DNA of 49,503 nucleotides from Acidobacteriota bacterium. GTDB taxonomy: Bacteria > Acidobacteriota > UBA6911 > RPQK01 > DATIPO01. The notes under the pieces are model-generated. The model was given only the letters and a program-made list of their open reading frames with translations, was not told the DNA's origin and did not search any database. The stretch lies in the NCBI GenBank assembly GCA_035471785.1, contig DATIPQ010000031.1, positions 1 through 49,503 of the forward strand, read 5' to 3'. The translations under genes and the position numbers were made by a program. How positions within the stretch are numbered: the stretch's first letter is position 1; each line of letters starts with the position of its first letter. Below are positions 47,830 through 49,503 of this stretch, in pieces.

Positions 47830-48174
47830 ATGAGACACTTTTTTGTACTTTTGGCAGCCGTGGCCCTGGCAGCGGCCTGCGGCGGGCCCCCCCATGATGA
47901 GGAGGCCGATCAGAGCGCCGGCCAGTCGGACCCGGGGCAAGAGGACCGCCGACTGGAAGGCACCCTGGCTCCCACCGTGGAAGAGGGAGGATGGGTGCTC
48001 AAGACCGAGGAAGGCGACTTTCTCCTGCTCAACCTTCAGGACTATCCCACTCAGCCCTGGTTCAGGGAAGGGGCCCTGGTCAAGGCCGCGGGACAGGTCG
48101 ATGCCGGAGCGGTCACCATCTACATGCAGGGGACCCCTTTCCGGGTGGAATCGATAGAACCCGCGGAGGACTAG
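47830..48174 (+). CDS. Small lipoprotein, OB-fold-like
   Basis: A 114-residue protein. The lipobox LAAAC in VALAAACGGPP gives lipidation at about residue 18. An acidic linker (DEEADQSAGQ) precedes a short beta-rich domain (LEGTLAPTVEEGGWVLKTEE, then FLLLNLQDYPTQPWFREGA and VKAAGQVDAGAVTIYMQGTP) that looks like an OB-fold of the kind found in small acidobacterial exported proteins. It starts 10 bp after the large secreted protein gene, so the two are likely an operon. Its TAG stop is followed in frame by GGC CAC TAG and a repeat element. Function unknown. Confidence 0.78.
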   Translation: MRHFFVLLAAVALAAACGGPPHDEEADQSAGQSDPGQEDRRLEGTLAPTVEEGGWVLKTEEGDFLLLNLQDYPTQPWFREGALVKAAGQVDAGAVTIYMQGTPFRVESIEPAED

Positions 48175-48180
48175 GGCCAC

Positions 48181-48276
48181 TAGGGCCACTAGGTGGCCAG
48201 CAAGTTCACACACCAATCAAGTTTCAGCGACCGCGCTGGAGGCCTGATTGCTCTCGGCGGTATGAGGCTGCTCGCG
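48181..48276 (+). repeat. Stop-codon-anchored repeat, copy 2 (about 96 bp)
   Basis: It begins TAGGGCCACTAGGTGGCC, immediately after a 9-bp duplicate of TAGGGCCAC whose TAG is the stop codon of the lipoprotein gene. It matches the minus strand of 9920-10016 with few differences, in the same orientation relative to the preceding gene. 48277-48374 is AT-rich without clear features apart from the AGGAGG preceding the next frame. Confidence 0.78.
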
Positions 48277-48374
48277 ATTACTACACGATTGATTTTTAAA
48301 TAACGGTTCGTTTTGGTCAGATGTGCAGGCTGCCGTCGCTCCTGATCTGCCTGTGGCAGAATAAGGAGGACGAC

Positions 48375-48590
48375 ATGCCGTTTCAGAGAAAAAAGGCAGC
48401 CTTGCACTTGAGCCCGGAGGAACGGGCGCACCTGGAGGATTTGTCGCGCTCGCGGGTATCGCTCACATACTCTCCGCAAGGTATTGATGAGATCGGCCCC
48501 TTGATCTACGAAGAAAATTGGCTTCCAGTATTACAGAGGATCGACCACCTTCCAAACAGAGGGCGAGGGCCCTTCCAAAACCCAACCTAG
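48375..48590 (+). pseudogene. Remnant of an IS630-like transposase N-terminus
   Basis: AAGGAGGACGAC precedes an ATG opening MPFQRKKAALHLSPEERAHL and EDLSRSRVS, which resembles the first 30 residues of IS630-family transposases (a linker into the first HTH). After about residue 30 (48465) the similarity stops and the frame continues through unrelated sequence to a stop at 48588. No DDE catalytic part is present. It is probably a decayed insertion-sequence fragment; a real small gene of 71 residues is an alternative. Copy 2 of the stop-codon repeat is 100 bp upstream. The next 183 bp (48591-48773) show no gene. Confidence 0.45.
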
Positions 48591-48773
48591 AGGCGGTAAT
48601 TGCAACACCGGAGTCACCGGAGTCCACCTTAGCCAAGCCGCCAACCTGTCCAACCAACCAGGACCACTTCCGCCTTCTGACTGCTGTGGAATTCGATGCC
48701 AGTCAAGCCCTTTAGTTGGGACAACTCCTGCACTGAAAACAGTGACTGGCGAAGCAATCTAGACTCAGCGCTC

Positions 48774-49277
48774 TTATGGATGACCATGTAATGCTGAGAG
48801 TCTTGCTGCCGCAACGCCGATGGAAAGAATCCGCTGTACGTGGCTGAGAACGTCACGAGTCGATTGCCAGACGTCGTAGTTTGATCCGCCCAGGGAGCCG
48901 TGGTCGAGCCGTTCATGAAGGGCTCGTGCCTCTTGCGCTCCGATTCTTGGCAAATCACTGTTCCTGAGCGGTGGTGGATAACCGAAGGCCTCCATCGTTT
49001 GGTATAGAGTCCGTAGTTCCTCGTCTTCGGGATGTCCTTGCCCTGGAATCGATAGCCGGTAAGTTCCGGCACGGTCAGCAACATCGTGAAGAAGCTGTGC
49101 TGCGCGATCAACATCTCTAACTGCTTCAGCGCGAGTGACCTCTGCTTGGTCAGTTCTGTTAGCTTCGAGATGCGCCAGCATTTGGAGCACCTTCGAAAGG
49201 GCGTGCATCAAGGCTTCGGATGCTTGTCGTGAGATACCCTCAGTCTCGTGGTCAATGGTATTGAAAACGCCAGGCAT
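48774..49277 (-). CDS. Uncharacterised helical protein (167 aa)
   Basis: AAGGAG lies 7 nt before ATG 49277, a very good initiation site. The protein is predicted by eye to be mostly helical (ASEALMHALSKVLQMLAHLE, AEAVRDVDRAAQLLHDVAD, STRDVLSHVQRILSIGVAA) with no signal peptide or membrane segment and no motif I recognise. It starts 14 bp after the end of the upstream partial gene, so they form an operon. Base composition of this part looks less GC-rich than the rest of the window, which hints at acquired DNA. Confidence 0.65.
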   Translation of the reverse strand: MPGVFNTIDHETEGISRQASEALMHALSKVLQMLAHLEANRTDQAEVTRAEAVRDVDRAAQLLHDVADRAGTYRLSIPGQGHPEDEELRTLYQTMEAFGYPPPLRNSDLPRIGAQEARALHERLDHGSLGGSNYDVWQSTRDVLSHVQRILSIGVAAARLSALHGHP

Positions 49278-49291
49278 TTGTCAGCTCCTTT

Positions 49292-49503
49292 CTACTTGTC
49301 GCTCTCTTCTGAAGGAGAACGAACTATCAGCTTTTCGAGCAGCCGCTCGAACTCTGCATCGTATTGCTTCTGGTCCTTCTTCCTATCCCAGAACTTCCTC
49401 GCCGCTTCCAGGTTCACGAGAGTTTCCAATTCCGTCTGAAACGGCTGCCAAAGTGGCTCGTCTAAGATCCCGAGCCTTCGCTGCAGATAGACCGCTGCGT
49501 AAA
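49292..49503 (-). CDS. C-terminal fragment of an uncharacterised protein (start beyond window)
   Basis: A frame open to the window edge ends with TAG at 49292. The visible 69 residues read YAAVYLQRRLGILDEPLWQP, then a charged helical end (EAARKFWDRKKDQKQ, EFERLLEKLIV, EESDK). The pattern of an alpha-helical tail with Trp-rich charge resembles C-termini of several small membrane-anchored proteins of unknown function, but the family cannot be named. It is followed by the 167-residue gene after 14 bp. Confidence 0.6.
   Translation of the reverse strand, partial: YAAVYLQRRLGILDEPLWQPFQTELETLVNLEAARKFWDRKKDQKQYDAEFERLLEKLIVRSPSEESDK

Noticed and set aside
48629-49114. 161-codon minus-strand open frame overlapping the 167-aa gene
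   Set aside because: The overlapping frame from 49277 has an ideal ribosome-binding site and operon spacing; this one has neither.

Overview
The window reads as a chromosomal segment of a high-GC Acidobacteriota bacterium (inference). Evidence seen: two orphan FtsX/MacB-type permeases of the kind expanded in that phylum (one led by a PadR regulator), a zinc-ribbon Ser/Thr kinase with a polytopic C-terminal half, a sulfatase-like protein with TPRs, DUF2911- and YceI-type exported proteins, and many Sec/lipoprotein signals. No rRNA, tRNA, CRISPR array or phage module was seen.

Layout. 1-6.7 kb: truncated permease, small membrane protein, cytochrome c/periplasmic-binding-protein fusion, M23 peptidase, then an ArsR-SRPBCC-SRPBCC operon with a palindromic operator over the ArsR start. 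6.7-10 kb: a GH97 glycosidase lipoprotein between two inverted copies of a MITE-like repeat, plus REP-like units and a repeat that begins at a stop codon. 10-17 kb: Mrp-type ATPase and sulfatase-like/TPR gene (divergent), YwiC-like membrane protein, a 52-aa secreted peptide, a matrixin-like protease with a structured leader, a textbook terminator, and a serine hydrolase. 17-23 kb: DoxX, Tat-exported phosphoesterase, DUF2911 protein divergent from a MarR regulator, PQQ-propeller protein, YceI-TPR protein. 23-26.4 kb: Gfo/Idh/MocA dehydrogenase with a sugar ABC binding protein and permease but no ATPase gene. 26.5-33.4 kb: PadR-permease pair, Ser/Thr kinase, uncharacterised protein. 33.4-40.3 kb: a five-gene minus-strand unit, membrane-fusion protein > ABC ATPase > TolC-like > NtrC-type regulator > NtrY-type kinase, preceded by a sigma-54 -24/-12 match and an upstream inverted repeat. 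40.4-45.8 kb: MltD-like transglycosylase, aroK, aroA, uvrB. 45.9-48.2 kb: modular secreted protein and small lipoprotein. 48.2-49.5 kb: second stop-codon repeat, an IS630-like remnant and two unknown genes that look less GC-rich.

How parts may work together. The strongest coherent system is the 33-40 kb unit: its own enhancer-binding regulator and kinase probably control a tripartite efflux/export pump from a sigma-54 promoter, yet the unit has no permease; free-standing permeases at 1-1.6 and 27-29.5 kb are plausible partners. The most unusual non-coding signals are the MITE-like pair around GH97 and the ~97-bp element that starts exactly at the TAG stop codon of one gene and immediately after the stop of another, in the same orientation.
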